Positions 1-9,220 of a DNA stretch of 64,000 nucleotides are shown piece by piece (position 1 is the first letter of the stretch; each line of letters opens with the position of its first letter). The stretch is taken from positions 291,574-355,573 of the forward strand of contig JANWKT010000014.1 of the NCBI GenBank assembly GCA_025451235.1, read 5' to 3'. A model generated the notes under the pieces. It was given only the letters and a program-made list of their open reading frames with translations. It was not told the DNA's origin and ran no database searches. The DNA is from Flavobacteriales bacterium (lineage in GTDB: Bacteria > Bacteroidota > Bacteroidia > CAIKAF01). The translations under genes were made by a program, and so were the position numbers.

Positions 1-3000
1 GTTCAAGGATTAGACCTGGGAGTTATTATGTTGGATACATCAGGTACCCAGCAATGGTTGAGTACCTACGACAATGGTCAATCTTATCCATTGTATAATG
101 ACGTGGGTGCAAGTATCACATTCATCGATCACGATGATATTTGTGTAACAGGAGTGTCACAAGATGCGTCTACACTAGAAGACTGTGTTACCATAAGAAT
201 GGCTGCAGGGGACGGAACCCAAAATTGGGTGGCCCGATATGACGAAAGTAATATGCAGGATGGTGGGGGAAAAGTATTTTATGATGGAACGGACATCTTT
301 GTGGCAGGTTTGGTACAACGAAACATCAACTACCATGCAGTAGCAGGATTTCAATATGATATATCGGGAAATTTACTTGCTTCAACAGCACCGACCCAGA
401 CACTTGACAGCATTACAGAGATCCATGATGCTACCATAGCATCCAATGGTGATATTTATATAGCTGGATTTCTAAATCGCACTGGGTATGCAAGGGATAT
501 TAAATTGATCAAAATTGACAGCACAATGACCTGTCAATGGCAATATTTAAGCAGTACATCCGGCAATGAAGAAGCGAATTCTGTTAGATTGGACAGTGTT
601 GGACATGTATATTTGGGAGGATATGAAACCGTAAGTGGTAATAAGGATTATTATTTGTGCAAACTGGATACAGCAGGAAATGCCATCTGGACAGAATACT
701 ATAATGGTACAGGAAATGGAAATGATGTGGGTGAAGCGATTGCCATTGATGCCAATGGATTTCCCATTATAACTGGCTATAGCTGGGTTGACCCCGGTTT
801 TAACTTTGATTATCATACGATGAAATATGATACCAGCGGAACTATACTCTGGGAAATAGATTATAATGGATTGTCTAATAAAGATGATCGGGCTTATGAA
901 ATAAGCATAGATAACCAGGATAATATTTATGTGATCGGCCAAAGCCAGGACAGTTCGGGTATTACCTGCGAATATATGACTGTAAAATATGTGGAGCATG
1001 AATTGTGGAATGTATCCGATATTGATACTGTACCAAGTTGTTTTAATATAACTCCTAATTGGGGACAATTATTGAATTTGGATACGGTGATTAATGTAAA
1101 TTCAACAGTCAAGTGTTATAGCATAGGTCCAGCTGTATATTTTGAAAATAACAGATTAAGTCATTTATTCTCAAGTCTTGATTCTACATTGATTTCGATG
1201 GATACTATTTTAAGAGTGGATATGAAATTTACCACCGACACTACCAAACGCGTATATCCTCTGAAAAAGAGAGATTGTCGAGTTAACTATTATTTTGATC
1301 AAACAACAGTAACCAATGGATTATGCAATGTTCCAGTATATGAAGAAGTGGTATATCCAGAAATATACAAACTTATAGATCTACATGTATCAGCAAACTC
1401 GAGTGGTGTTTTGGAACAATTTGTTGTTAAGCAAACAGGTGATCCAGAAGACATTTTTTTTACGTATGAAGGAGCGGATACAATTTATATTAATGGTGGT
1501 GGCAATCTCGTTATTGAAACTATGCTTGATGATATTACATATTTACGTCCTACTTGCAGTCAAATTGATTCAAGTGGAGGGTATGTGCCAATTGCCTGGC
1601 AACCTATTTTTCAAATAAACGGAGATACCGTTAGTTTTGATAGTATTCAATCCTGTAACGCTAATTTACCATTGGTAATTGAAATGAAACAGGGCCCGTC
1701 TATTTTGCTCACTGGTATTGCCGATTGGAGCACTTTTCTTGGTGGGAGTAAAGAAGATGCCGCCAATGATATAACAAGTGACGATAATGGAAATATTTAT
1801 GTTACTGGTTATACAGGCAGTATTAATTTCCCGGTAACTTCTGGTGCGTTCCAAACGTTGCTTGGTGGTGGCTTTGGATCATGGGATGCTTTTGTAGTTA
1901 AATTTAATTCCAATTACCATAACGAATGGCTTACATACTACGGTGGGGATCAATATGAACGTGGATTTGGTATTGCACATGATCCTATCAACAATAAAGT
2001 ATATATATGTGGAACAGGTGGTAGTTCAGTATTAGCATATCAATTTGGAACAGGGTATATACAAAGTGTGGGTAATACCGGTGGATTTATTGCACGATTT
2101 GATGATGCAGTAGGTTATCGTGAATGGGGAACTCGATGGGGAGGAAGTAATGGTGAATGTTATCCCCATAAAATAAAAGTCGATGACAACGGAAATGTAT
2201 ATATGGTAGGAAGCACTAACTATATCAGTACAACTTCTACCTGTACAACACCATCTGCGAATTTTTATCCTATATGTAATCCAGGTGGTGGAGCGTTTGT
2301 TCAGACATCCCATAATAATGTTGGTGGTTCGGTGGGTCAAGATTACGAGTATGATGGATTTATAGCGAAGTTTGATGCAAATACAAATTTGGTTTGGAGT
2401 ACTTTATTTGGAGGACCTTATACAGATTTCTTCGACAATTTAGTAATTGACAATGCAAATCAAAAATTGTATGTAGTAGGAAGTACAAATAGTAACAATC
2501 AGGGAGTAACGTGTGGTCCTAGTGGTTATCTTGCTCTTTGCAATTCGGGTGGATACTTCCAAGCAAATCTTAATGGCACCAATAATGGATCAGAATATGA
2601 TGGACTAATTACCCGCTTTACTTTAGGTGGTATTCTTGAATGGAGTACTTTTTGGGGAGGTGATGGTGATGACTTTATTACTGGAGCTGCACTTGATGGT
2701 TCTGGCAGTTTATATCTTAGCGGATATACAAATACCAATTTTTACGGCACTGGAAATTGCGTGGTGCCTACGAATAATGGATTTCCGCATTGTACCTTAG
2801 GATATGACCAAAATTATGGTGGAGGGGATCATGATGCATTTATTGTGAAATTTATTGGAAATGCTGTTCTAAGGTGGTCCACTTTTGTTGGAGGTGATTT
2901 AGGAGAAGGACGTGAGGCAAGATTGATGGTAGATGAAATTGCAGAAGCTTTACCTTGGGGACCCAGGGTGCATGTCTCTCAAGTTGATGATGTTTACTTG

Positions 3001-3681
3001 TTTGGTAATACCCGAAGTGAATCTATCACATCTTCCACTTTATCAGTTCCAATTTCCTACAATTCTTCTTTTTATAATGAATCAACACACGAGGATTCAG
3101 ATCCGACTGCAGATAATACTGACGTATTTGTAAATTTATTTAGTGGTGGCGGTGGCCTTTTATGGGGTACATATTATGGAGGAACTGGTACGACAGCACC
3201 GGCTACACCTCGGATTGGAGATTGCGTTGGAGGTATAACGAGCTGGCAGGGGAGGGTATTTATTTGTGGAAGAACGTACTCAACATCTAATTTCCCTCTT
3301 AATTGCCCCTTTCCCGGAACATCTTATTGTCAGGGATATACTACTGTTAATCCAACATATTCTGATGCCTTTGTGTCACAGCTTAATCTTACACCACTAA
3401 TAGGAATAGAAGATGTAACAGATTTGCAGGTCGGATATTTAGATATTTATCCCAACCCTACTTTTAACTGGGTAACCATCACATTTATACATGATTTGGA
3501 TGAAAATATGAATATTGAAATTATTGATATTTTGGGTAAAAGGGTGTCTTTAGGCAACTTTTCCGTAAATTCAGGCATTAATAAGTACACGGTTGATTTG
3601 GAAGCATTGTCCTCTGGACTATATTTTCTAATCTTTAAAGGAGTTTCAGCCTCATACTTAGTCAAGGTTATTAAAATATGA
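1..3681 (+). CDS. T9SS type A cargo protein with SBBP-type beta-propeller repeats (5' end cut by window)
   Basis: The frame is open to base 1, so the true start and signal peptide lie upstream. The protein is built of many repeats of the kind 'GNIYVTGYT' and 'W(S/L)TxxGG', typical of SBBP beta-propeller repeats; there is one set in the first third and another from about residue 570 on, with a less repetitive linker between. The last 80 or so residues contain 'YPNPTFNWVTI' and an LGK turn followed by 'GLYFLIFKG', a T9SS type A C-terminal sorting domain, so the protein should cross the outer membrane and be surface-attached or released. The stop overlaps the next start in an ATGA, suggesting translational coupling. 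The ligand or role is unknown. Confidence 0.9.
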   Translation, partial: VQGLDLGVIMLDTSGTQQWLSTYDNGQSYPLYNDVGASITFIDHDDICVTGVSQDASTLEDCVTIRMAAGDGTQNWVARYDESNMQDGGGKVFYDGTDIFVAGLVQRNINYHAVAGFQYDISGNLLASTAPTQTLDSITEIHDATIASNGDIYIAGFLNRTGYARDIKLIKIDSTMTCQWQYLSSTSGNEEANSVRLDSVGHVYLGGYETVSGNKDYYLCKLDTAGNAIWTEYYNGTGNGNDVGEAIAIDANGFPIITGYSWVDPGFNFDYHTMKYDTSGTILWEIDYNGLSNKDDRAYEISIDNQDNIYVIGQSQDSSGITCEYMTVKYVEHELWNVSDIDTVPSCFNITPNWGQLLNLDTVINVNSTVKCYSIGPAVYFENNRLSHLFSSLDSTLISMDTILRVDMKFTTDTTKRVYPLKKRDCRVNYYFDQTTVTNGLCNVPVYEEVVYPEIYKLIDLHVSANSSGVLEQFVVKQTGDPEDIFFTYEGADTIYINGGGNLVIETMLDDITYLRPTCSQIDSSGGYVPIAWQPIFQINGDTVSFDSIQSCNANLPLVIEMKQGPSILLTGIADWSTFLGGSKEDAANDITSDDNGNIYVTGYTGSINFPVTSGAFQTLLGGGFGSWDAFVVKFNSNYHNEWLTYYGGDQYERGFGIAHDPINNKVYICGTGGSSVLAYQFGTGYIQSVGNTGGFIARFDDAVGYREWGTRWGGSNGECYPHKIKVDDNGNVYMVGSTNYISTTSTCTTPSANFYPICNPGGGAFVQTSHNNVGGSVGQDYEYDGFIAKFDANTNLVWSTLFGGPYTDFFDNLVIDNANQKLYVVGSTNSNNQGVTCGPSGYLALCNSGGYFQANLNGTNNGSEYDGLITRFTLGGILEWSTFWGGDGDDFITGAALDGSGSLYLSGYTNTNFYGTGNCVVPTNNGFPHCTLGYDQNYGGGDHDAFIVKFIGNAVLRWSTFVGGDLGEGREARLMVDEIAEALPWGPRVHVSQVDDVYLFGNTRSESITSSTLSVPISYNSSFYNESTHEDSDPTADNTDVFVNLFSGGGGLLWGTYYGGTGTTAPATPRIGDCVGGITSWQGRVFICGRTYSTSNFPLNCPFPGTSYCQGYTTVNPTYSDAFVSQLNLTPLIGIEDVTDLQVGYLDIYPNPTFNWVTITFIHDLDENMNIEIIDILGKRVSLGNFSVNSGINKYTVDLEALSSGLYFLIFKGVSASYLVKVIKI

Positions 3682-5048
3682 AGCGAATAATAATAGGGGT
3701 AATACTGTTTATTGGCTCATTTACAATACAAGCACAGTATTGGGAGACAGTTGGCGGAGGTATGTCTGCACCAGTTCGGGACGTTTATGCTGATACTATT
3801 GATAATGTATTATATGCTGTTGGAAATTTTGGATATGCAGGGGACAGTGCCGTATTGCAAATTGGAGCCTGGAAAGATGGAGGTTGGCATAGGGTAGGGA
3901 ACGGAACCAATGACCCATTTTGTTTGAATGATGGATGTAATCCCGTCTTTAGTATTACTCGGCATAACAACTATATATTCATTGGGGGCTTACAGAGTAC
4001 TTTGCCTGGACCAATTAAGTATTTAGCAAGGTGGGATGGAAATAATTGGCTATCTGATGGGAATCCTAACTCTCCTGTTTGCTTATTATCAATAAACGAT
4101 CAGCTATTTTGTACTGGTGGAAATTTTGACACTATTGGTGGCCAACCAATAAATACTATCGCCCGGTGGAATGCGGGTTCCTGGCAACAGTTTGTCTCAC
4201 CTCCCCCCTTTAACTTATTAGGTTGGGGAATTAGTTGTGGCGAGTACTATAATGGCAATTACTATTTTGGGGGTAATTTCTCAGATCTAAGTAACTTTAA
4301 TGATATCGCAGGTTGGGACGGCACACAATGGTTCCCATTACAAAATGGATTATCAGGAGGTATGGCTAATATTTTTGACATCGTTGCTTTTCAAAATTAT
4401 CTTTTTGTTGGTGGGTATTTTCATCAATCGGATGGAAATGTAGCGGATTATTTAATGGCTTGGGATGGGCAAAATTGGTTTGATCCCTTTCCGTCAGTTC
4501 AATTCACATATACAGTTAGTGACTTGGCTGTTTTAAATAATGATTTATATATAGCTGGGTGGCATTCACATGTGGGTGATACAAATGTATATGGTCTAGC
4601 CAAATTTGATGGTGTAAATTTTTGTTCGATTGGAGGAGCAAATAATTTTCTTATAAAGATCGCAGAGCTGAACGATACACTATATGCTGCAACACAAGGA
4701 ATTTTTGATGGAGATACGGCTAAATGGATTGCATCCATGCCAATAAACACTCCGGCGGATACTTGTGTTTATCAACCTTTAAATATTCAAGCGGAAAACA
4801 TACAAAGTCATTCAATTAATTTATACCCAAATCCTACAACAGATTTGGTATACATTTCATTTCCGGGAGTAGAGATAAATACAGTATCATATAGCATATT
4901 AAACACCTTAGGTGAAAAGATTTCAACCGGCTTCATTTCTGAAAATAATTACCAGGTAGATCTTACCAATTTCCCCAATGGAATGTATACCATTGAGATC
5001 ATTTGGGATCATAAGAAGATCTGCAAGAAATTACTGAAGATGAATTAA
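3678..5048 (+). CDS. Secreted T9SS type A beta-propeller protein
   Basis: A signal peptide is visible at residues 1-20 (MKRIIIGVILFIG...QAQ). Repeats such as 'ARWDGNNWLSDG', 'AGWDGTQWFPL' and 'MAWDGQNWFDP' recur about every 50 residues, suggesting a propeller. From about residue 380 'LYPNPTTDLVYISF' opens a T9SS type A sorting domain ending in KKLLKMN. The start codon overlaps the preceding stop by ATGA, so the two genes are probably one transcript and may act together on the cell surface. Function is unknown. It converges on the glycosyltransferase gene, with 9 bases between the stops. Confidence 0.88.
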   Translation: MKRIIIGVILFIGSFTIQAQYWETVGGGMSAPVRDVYADTIDNVLYAVGNFGYAGDSAVLQIGAWKDGGWHRVGNGTNDPFCLNDGCNPVFSITRHNNYIFIGGLQSTLPGPIKYLARWDGNNWLSDGNPNSPVCLLSINDQLFCTGGNFDTIGGQPINTIARWNAGSWQQFVSPPPFNLLGWGISCGEYYNGNYYFGGNFSDLSNFNDIAGWDGTQWFPLQNGLSGGMANIFDIVAFQNYLFVGGYFHQSDGNVADYLMAWDGQNWFDPFPSVQFTYTVSDLAVLNNDLYIAGWHSHVGDTNVYGLAKFDGVNFCSIGGANNFLIKIAELNDTLYAATQGIFDGDTAKWIASMPINTPADTCVYQPLNIQAENIQSHSINLYPNPTTDLVYISFPGVEINTVSYSILNTLGEKISTGFISENNYQVDLTNFPNGMYTIEIIWDHKKICKKLLKMN

Positions 5049-5057
5049 TTTTTTATC

Positions 5058-7010
5058 TCAATTTCCCCATTTCCCCAACGACTTCCATAAAATATTCAGG
5101 TCCAGTTTAACTCGATAATCCTTGGCATAGAGCACATCCAGCTTTTCTTGGGTGAGTTGATCGGAGGTAATTCCTTTGATCCCATCAGCCGGAGTTAATA
5201 CACCGGGCCTTAGTTTGGGAAGATTGTTGTTTGGATTGGAATAACTTACCCAGGTTTTTTTTCCGAAGAAGACTGTAAAAATATTGCTTAAAAAACCTCC
5301 CTTGTTCTTGGGGAACCAGATCAATATAAGCAAGAAAATAAAAAAGAAAAAAGCAATGCCCATGTCCAAGATCCTTTTCCTTCGTTTGTTATTTACTTTA
5401 TTGATGGAATTGAGGTCTACTACATACAATTCACCACGGGTGTTGATGGAGTTGCTGCCAATAATGAATTCGCTTTCAGGTGGAGCAATTTTATATTCGA
5501 TTTCATCTGAACTGCCACTCATGGTTTGCATGATGCGATCCGCAGGAATATTTTTTGCACAGAATATAATTTCAGTTACTTGGTAAATTTTTATTACCTC
5601 TTGTAGCTGGCCTGTATATCCCAGGTATTTGGGATGTTGGTGATCCGCCTCAGGAAATACATAACCAATAATATTGGGTTGTTGCTGGGTTGTTCTTATC
5701 AAGGCTTCTACACGGGTACATTCTTCTTTATCACCCGCAATAATGATGCGCTTGGTGGAGACCGGGTCGAAACTGAGTTTTTTATAGAAATACACATGGG
5801 CCAATAAACGAATGGATAAAACCGCTAGCGTAGAAATGGCAGCTCCAAATAAAATAATAGCCCTGGAGAAACGATACGTTTCTGGCAACAATGCATAGAT
5901 CACCAAAATAAATACAGTACCTACAAACATTCCCCTCAATATGCGCATGATCTTATAAGGTCTTTCATAACCTCCGCTTACGGCCATGGAAATGATCCAG
6001 GTAAGTATATATGCCGGCACTACAAATTGTAAAAACTCTGGTGGGTAAGACCCTCCATCAATATATTTATGGTTATCCTCCCAATAATTTTTTAGGAGGA
6101 AGAGCAAACCGAAGATCGCAGCTCCATCAAGCAATGGAATGGTAAGTTTCTTGATGATCCTTGTACTTACTGCCAGTCCTGCCCTTAAATAAATGGCCAG
6201 ATGGATCAAAAAAGAGAACATGCCGGCATTGCGTTGACTGAAATGTTTTTGTGCGAAGATCACCATGGCCTTGTAAAAAACAAATACATAGTTTACACTG
6301 CTCTTCTTCGTGCTTTCTCCTTTATAATGGATGATGGTGGTATCTGCATAATAATAATTTTTAAAACCTCCTTGGGTAATGCGATACGAAAGGTCGATGT
6401 CTTCACCATACATAAAAAAGGTTTCATCCAGCAAACCTACTTTTGTTAAGGCGGTTTTTCGCATGAGCATAAATGCGCCGGAGAGCACATCTATTTCGTG
6501 GTTTTTATCTTTATCTAAATATCCCAAATGATAACGGCCGAATTTTTTTGACCTCGGAAATATTTTCGAGAGACCGAATATTTTATAAAAGGCTACCCAG
6601 GGGGTTGGCAATCCTCTTTTGGATTCAGGCAGGAATTTTCCTTTTCCGTCGATCATTTTTACACCTAAGCCTCCGGCATCAGGATGTGAATCCATAAAAG
6701 AGAGGGTTTTTATAAAAGTATCTTCCTGTACAACCGTGTCTGGATTTAGCAGGAGGATATATTCTCCCTTCGAAATTTCCATGGCTTGGTTATTGGCTTT
6801 GGAGAAACCCAGGTTTTCTTTGTTTTCGATGACGATGGTTTGTGGAAACTTTTCCTTCACCATTTTGATGGATCCATCCACCGAATTATTATCCACTACA
6901 AAAACTTCTGCTTCCTGCGGACCATTGGCCAATGCTTTATAAACGGATTGAAGGCATTGATCGAGAAAATGCTCTACATTATAATTGACTATGATGACGG
7001 ATAACTTCAC
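5058..7010 (-). CDS. Family 2 glycosyltransferase fused to a degenerate polyprenyl-phosphate sugar transferase-like membrane region
   Basis: About 650 residues. Residues 1 to about 240 form a GT2 domain ('KLSVIIVNYNV', 'VVDNNSVDGS', 'LLNPDTVV', 'FFMYGEDIDLSYRI'). Four or five hydrophobic segments follow, then a Rossmann-like part ('KRIIIAGDKEE'), another membrane segment after 'KRRKRILDMG', and a tail ('KDYRVKLDLNILWKSLG') resembling the end of WbaP/UndPP sugar transferases. The catalytic core of that family (KFRSM and the Asp-Glu stretch) is missing, so only the GT2 part is likely to be active. The GTG at 7010 was chosen because GT2 proteins of this type start with M/V-KLSVI; the frame extends to 7061 but those residues look non-coding. 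Probable role: surface polysaccharide or glycan assembly. Confidence 0.85.
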   Translation of the reverse strand: MKLSVIIVNYNVEHFLDQCLQSVYKALANGPQEAEVFVVDNNSVDGSIKMVKEKFPQTIVIENKENLGFSKANNQAMEISKGEYILLLNPDTVVQEDTFIKTLSFMDSHPDAGGLGVKMIDGKGKFLPESKRGLPTPWVAFYKIFGLSKIFPRSKKFGRYHLGYLDKDKNHEIDVLSGAFMLMRKTALTKVGLLDETFFMYGEDIDLSYRITQGGFKNYYYADTTIIHYKGESTKKSSVNYVFVFYKAMVIFAQKHFSQRNAGMFSFLIHLAIYLRAGLAVSTRIIKKLTIPLLDGAAIFGLLFLLKNYWEDNHKYIDGGSYPPEFLQFVVPAYILTWIISMAVSGGYERPYKIMRILRGMFVGTVFILVIYALLPETYRFSRAIILFGAAISTLAVLSIRLLAHVYFYKKLSFDPVSTKRIIIAGDKEECTRVEALIRTTQQQPNIIGYVFPEADHQHPKYLGYTGQLQEVIKIYQVTEIIFCAKNIPADRIMQTMSGSSDEIEYKIAPPESEFIIGSNSINTRGELYVVDLNSINKVNNKRRKRILDMGIAFFFFIFLLILIWFPKNKGGFLSNIFTVFFGKKTWVSYSNPNNNLPKLRPGVLTPADGIKGITSDQLTQEKLDVLYAKDYRVKLDLNILWKSLGKWGN

Positions 7011-7042
7011 GCAGCTACGAAAATACACAATTTGGGTGAATT

Positions 7043-7129
7043 GCGGCCCCGATAGGAGCAAGTAGCCCGGAACGATCCCGGCTTTCGCCGGGAGCAGTGA
7101 GGACTACTGCGGATAGCGGGATAAGCCGC
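7043..7129. repeat. Nested-hairpin intergenic element
   Basis: An 87-base stretch folds as nested inverted repeats. The outer pair is GCGGC/GCCGC, next inward CCCG/CGGG, then GTAG/CTAC, and the apex is TCCCGGC-tttc-GCCGGGA at 7076-7093. It lies upstream of the divergent glycosyltransferase and zinc-ribbon genes and is richer in G+C than its surroundings. No long T tract follows, so a simple terminator is not obvious; a dispersed structured repeat is more likely. No other clear copy was seen in this window. Confidence 0.5.
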
Positions 7130-7198
7130 CCAATTAATTTACATTCTAAACCTAATTACTTTAAAAAAATACTATTTTTAAAAGAAAAACTAAACTGT

Positions 7199-7471
7199 AT
7201 GAATGAATGTATCTATTGTAAAAGCACAGAAATTGAAAAAGATCTACCCATTTTAACCAAGGGGAATAATAATTGGCCAGTAGTTGTGGGGCCTTACTTT
7301 TCTGTAGGAACAAAAAAATTTTTAGGCCAGGTGCAAACTCACTGTCAGCAGGAAGCCATGTTTATTGATCTATGCAAAAAATGCGGCGGCGTAAAATTGC
7401 ATGTAAAAAATGTTGACAGAGATTGGCAGAAAGAATTTCCTTCCGCCAAGAATGGGGTGATTTTCGTTTAA
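7199..7471 (+). CDS. Small zinc-ribbon-like protein, unknown function
   Basis: 90 residues starting MNECIYCKS, with CxxC pairs near residues 4-7 and in 'CKKCGG' near the C-terminus, suggesting one structural zinc site. There is no signal peptide or membrane segment. The frame extends up to 7097, but those bases run through the hairpin element and give a poor N-terminus, so the ATG at 7199 is preferred. The stop abuts the stop of recR on the other strand. No family is recognised with confidence. Confidence 0.7.
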   Translation: MNECIYCKSTEIEKDLPILTKGNNNWPVVVGPYFSVGTKKFLGQVQTHCQQEAMFIDLCKKCGGVKLHVKNVDRDWQKEFPSAKNGVIFV

Positions 7472-8092
7472 CTATTTTGCTAATGTATTCTCGTAAGGAG
7501 TTCTTTGTAAAATAGAACGGCCTAGTGTTACTTCATCTGCGTATTCCAATTCATCACCAAATGAAATTCCACGGGCAATGGTAGAAATGGTGATGGCTGA
7601 TTCCTGAATCTTTTTATATAAATAAAAACTGGTGGTCTCTCCTTCCATGGTAGTACTCAATGCCAGGATCACTTCTTTTACATGCCCACTGTTTACTTTA
7701 TCGGTTAATGTTTCAATAAAAAGATCAGTAGGACCAATCCCATCCATCGGTGAGATCTTTCCACCCAATACATGGTATACACCTTTATATTGATGCGTAT
7801 TTTCGATCGCCATTACATCTCTTACATCCTCCACTACACATATAGTAGAGGCATCGCGTTTTTGATCAACGCAAATATTGCAGATGGGTTGATCGGATAA
7901 ATTATGACATTGGGTACAATATTGTATTTCGAGACGAAGCTTGTGAAGGCTTTGGGCAAAATGTTCCACTTGAGGTTTGTCGAGTTTTAAAAGATGAAGT
8001 ACCATTCGGGTGGCTGTTTTACGGCCAACACCTGGCAACCCCTGAAAGGATTGGATGGCATCTTCTAAAAGTTTGGATGAGAATTGCTCCAT
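7472..8092 (-). CDS. recR: Recombination protein RecR
   Basis: 206 residues, the usual RecR length. The order is family-typical: an N-terminal helix-hairpin-helix ('SFQGLPGVGRKTATRM'), a four-cysteine zinc finger ('CTQCHNLSDQPICNIC'), a Toprim domain ('TICVVEDVRDVMAIE') and a C-terminal 'ARGISFGDELEYADEVTL'. RecR acts with RecF/RecO to load RecA on gapped DNA. The frame extends to 8116, but MEQFSSKLLEDAI is the family-like start and a promoter box TACCTTTG ends only four bases before this ATG, so the longer start would lie upstream of the transcript. Confidence 0.95.
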   Translation of the reverse strand: MEQFSSKLLEDAIQSFQGLPGVGRKTATRMVLHLLKLDKPQVEHFAQSLHKLRLEIQYCTQCHNLSDQPICNICVDQKRDASTICVVEDVRDVMAIENTHQYKGVYHVLGGKISPMDGIGPTDLFIETLTDKVNSGHVKEVILALSTTMEGETTSFYLYKKIQESAITISTIARGISFGDELEYADEVTLGRSILQRTPYENTLAK

Positions 8093-8096
8093 CTTG

Positions 8097-8104
8097 CAAA
8101 GGTA
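8097..8104 (-). promoter_or_regulatory. Bacteroidota -7 box (TACCTTTG) of recR
   Basis: An exact match to TAnnTTTG on the minus strand, ending four bases before the recR ATG. Transcription should begin at or next to the ATG, implying a leaderless mRNA. No good TTTG box is seen at the expected distance upstream. Confidence 0.55.
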
Positions 8105-8250
8105 ATATATGTACATAGTTGCTACGAGGTTCAGGCTATTTTTTATACATATATGGTATTATTTGTGGAACACCTACCGGTTTACGGAATAGTTATTGGG
8201 ATACCTATATATTTTGGGGCGCCTTAAATTATCTTCGGAGATGTTGGTAA

Positions 8251-8270
8251 CGACGGCCAATTGGCCGTCG
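8251..8270. repeat. Perfect 20-bp palindrome
   Basis: CGACGGCCAATTGGCCGTCG is fully self-complementary and extends by GTA/TAC on each side with one mismatch (8247-8274). It lies in the 457-base gap between recR and the DUF4476 gene, G+C-rich against an A+T-rich background. It may be a REP-like dispersed palindrome or a large operator. No T tract follows. Confidence 0.6.
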
Positions 8271-8343
8271 CTACTAAAGGACAGAAATAAACATCCAAGG
8301 CAATTAAAAAGAACATCCAACTGCGCTTTATCATAAAATAATT

Positions 8344-8488
8344 CTCATTCAAAATAGACTAATTCTAGTCCATAATGATCGTATACTCATGTTCGATTTT
8401 AATTGTTAATTCTCGTCCATAATGTTTAAATTCTCATCAAAAATGCATTTTTACTCATTCAAAAGATATATATGCTCAAAAATATTCT
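8344..8488 (+). promoter_or_regulatory. Array of seven imperfect direct repeats on a 21-bp period
   Basis: Copies of a motif near CTCATTCAAAATG begin at 8344, 8365, 8386, 8412, 8433, 8454 and 8475, that is at spacings of 21, 21, 26, 21, 21 and 21. Two copies read CTAGTCCATAATG and CTCGTCCATAATG. The 21-bp phase puts all sites on one helix face, as for LytTR-type regulators that bind direct repeats two turns apart. The array ends about 65 bases before the DUF4476 ATG. A further related stretch, CTTATTGAAAAT, lies at 8487. The binding protein is inferred, not shown. Confidence 0.6.
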
Positions 8489-8549
8489 TATTGAAAATCA
8501 ATAGTTTATGCGATTCTGTTAAAAAAACCTTAAGATAAATGCTGATAAA

Positions 8550-9089
8550 ATGGAAGTTCTCCGTAAACTAGCATCAAATCACATGATTATGAAAACCAGA
8601 AATCTATCATTTTTAGGGAAATTGGCCAGGAATGGATTCGTAAAAGCATCCTTATTGGCCCTGCTAACAATAGTCCTGATGGCTATTCTCATGAACCTGG
8701 CTACCAATGTTGCATTTTCAAGTCCACTGAACAACAATGGTTTAACTCCATCCTCCTTCTTATCGAGCAACGATAATTGCACCACTTCCCTGGATGCTGA
8801 TCAATTCAAGGGCAAGTATGATTTTATTGCCGGAAAGTATTTTGAAGAAACGCGGATCAAGCTTTCCTGGGAGCTGGTCGATAATTATTGTTTATCCTCC
8901 GTGCAGGTGAGAGACCTGATGAAATTGTTCTCTTACGATAGCACCCGAACCAAGTTTGCCACCTATGCCATAGGTAAAGTGCTTGACCCTGAAAATTTTA
9001 CAGTTTGTAAGGAAACCTTTATGATCTATGGAAACGATCGGGTGATTGATGACCTGGTGAAAGAATATCAATCCAGCATGAATAAATAA
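8550..9089 (+). CDS. Membrane-anchored DUF4476 domain protein
   Basis: 179 residues. Basic N-terminus, one hydrophobic segment at about residues 31-51 (LLALLTIVLMAILMNLA), then a DUF4476-like domain from about residue 83: 'FIAGKYFEETRIKLSWELV', 'LSSVQVRDLMKLFSYDSTRTKFATYA' and 'DPENFTVCKETF' follow the usual pattern of this Bacteroidota family. The domain's function is unknown. In-frame ATGs at 8583 and 8589 are possible alternatives. A strong hairpin terminator follows, so the gene is monocistronic. The upstream 21-bp repeat array suggests dedicated regulation. Confidence 0.75.
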   Translation: MEVLRKLASNHMIMKTRNLSFLGKLARNGFVKASLLALLTIVLMAILMNLATNVAFSSPLNNNGLTPSSFLSSNDNCTTSLDADQFKGKYDFIAGKYFEETRIKLSWELVDNYCLSSVQVRDLMKLFSYDSTRTKFATYAIGKVLDPENFTVCKETFMIYGNDRVIDDLVKEYQSSMNK

Positions 9090-9129
9090 AACCTAGGAAT
9101 TTACTTCGTTCTTCATACAACACATCCTT

Positions 9130-9164
9130 ACTCCCTTTCCTACCCGTTGGAAAGGGAGTTTTTT
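9130..9164 (+). terminator. Rho-independent terminator after the DUF4476 gene
   Basis: Perfect 11-bp stem ACTCCCTTTCC / GGAAAGGGAGT with an 8-base loop, followed by a run of five T. Confidence 0.9.
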
Positions 9165-9220
9165 ATTTACCTAATTTTCAATTAGTTAAAATTTAAAATG
9201 ACCTAATTAACAAATTTTTA

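Noticed and set aside
547..1068. Minus-strand ORF of 173 codons inside the first gene
   Set aside because: Shadow of a strongly repetitive propeller coding sequence; composition and lack of motifs argue against a gene.
7097..7198. Longer N-terminus for the zinc-ribbon protein
   Set aside because: These bases run through the hairpin element and encode a poor N-terminus; the ATG at 7199 begins directly at the first CxxC.
8344..8488. CRISPR array
   Set aside because: Repeats are about 13 bp and degenerate with spacers of about 8 bp; no cas genes. The 21-bp phase fits protein-binding sites.
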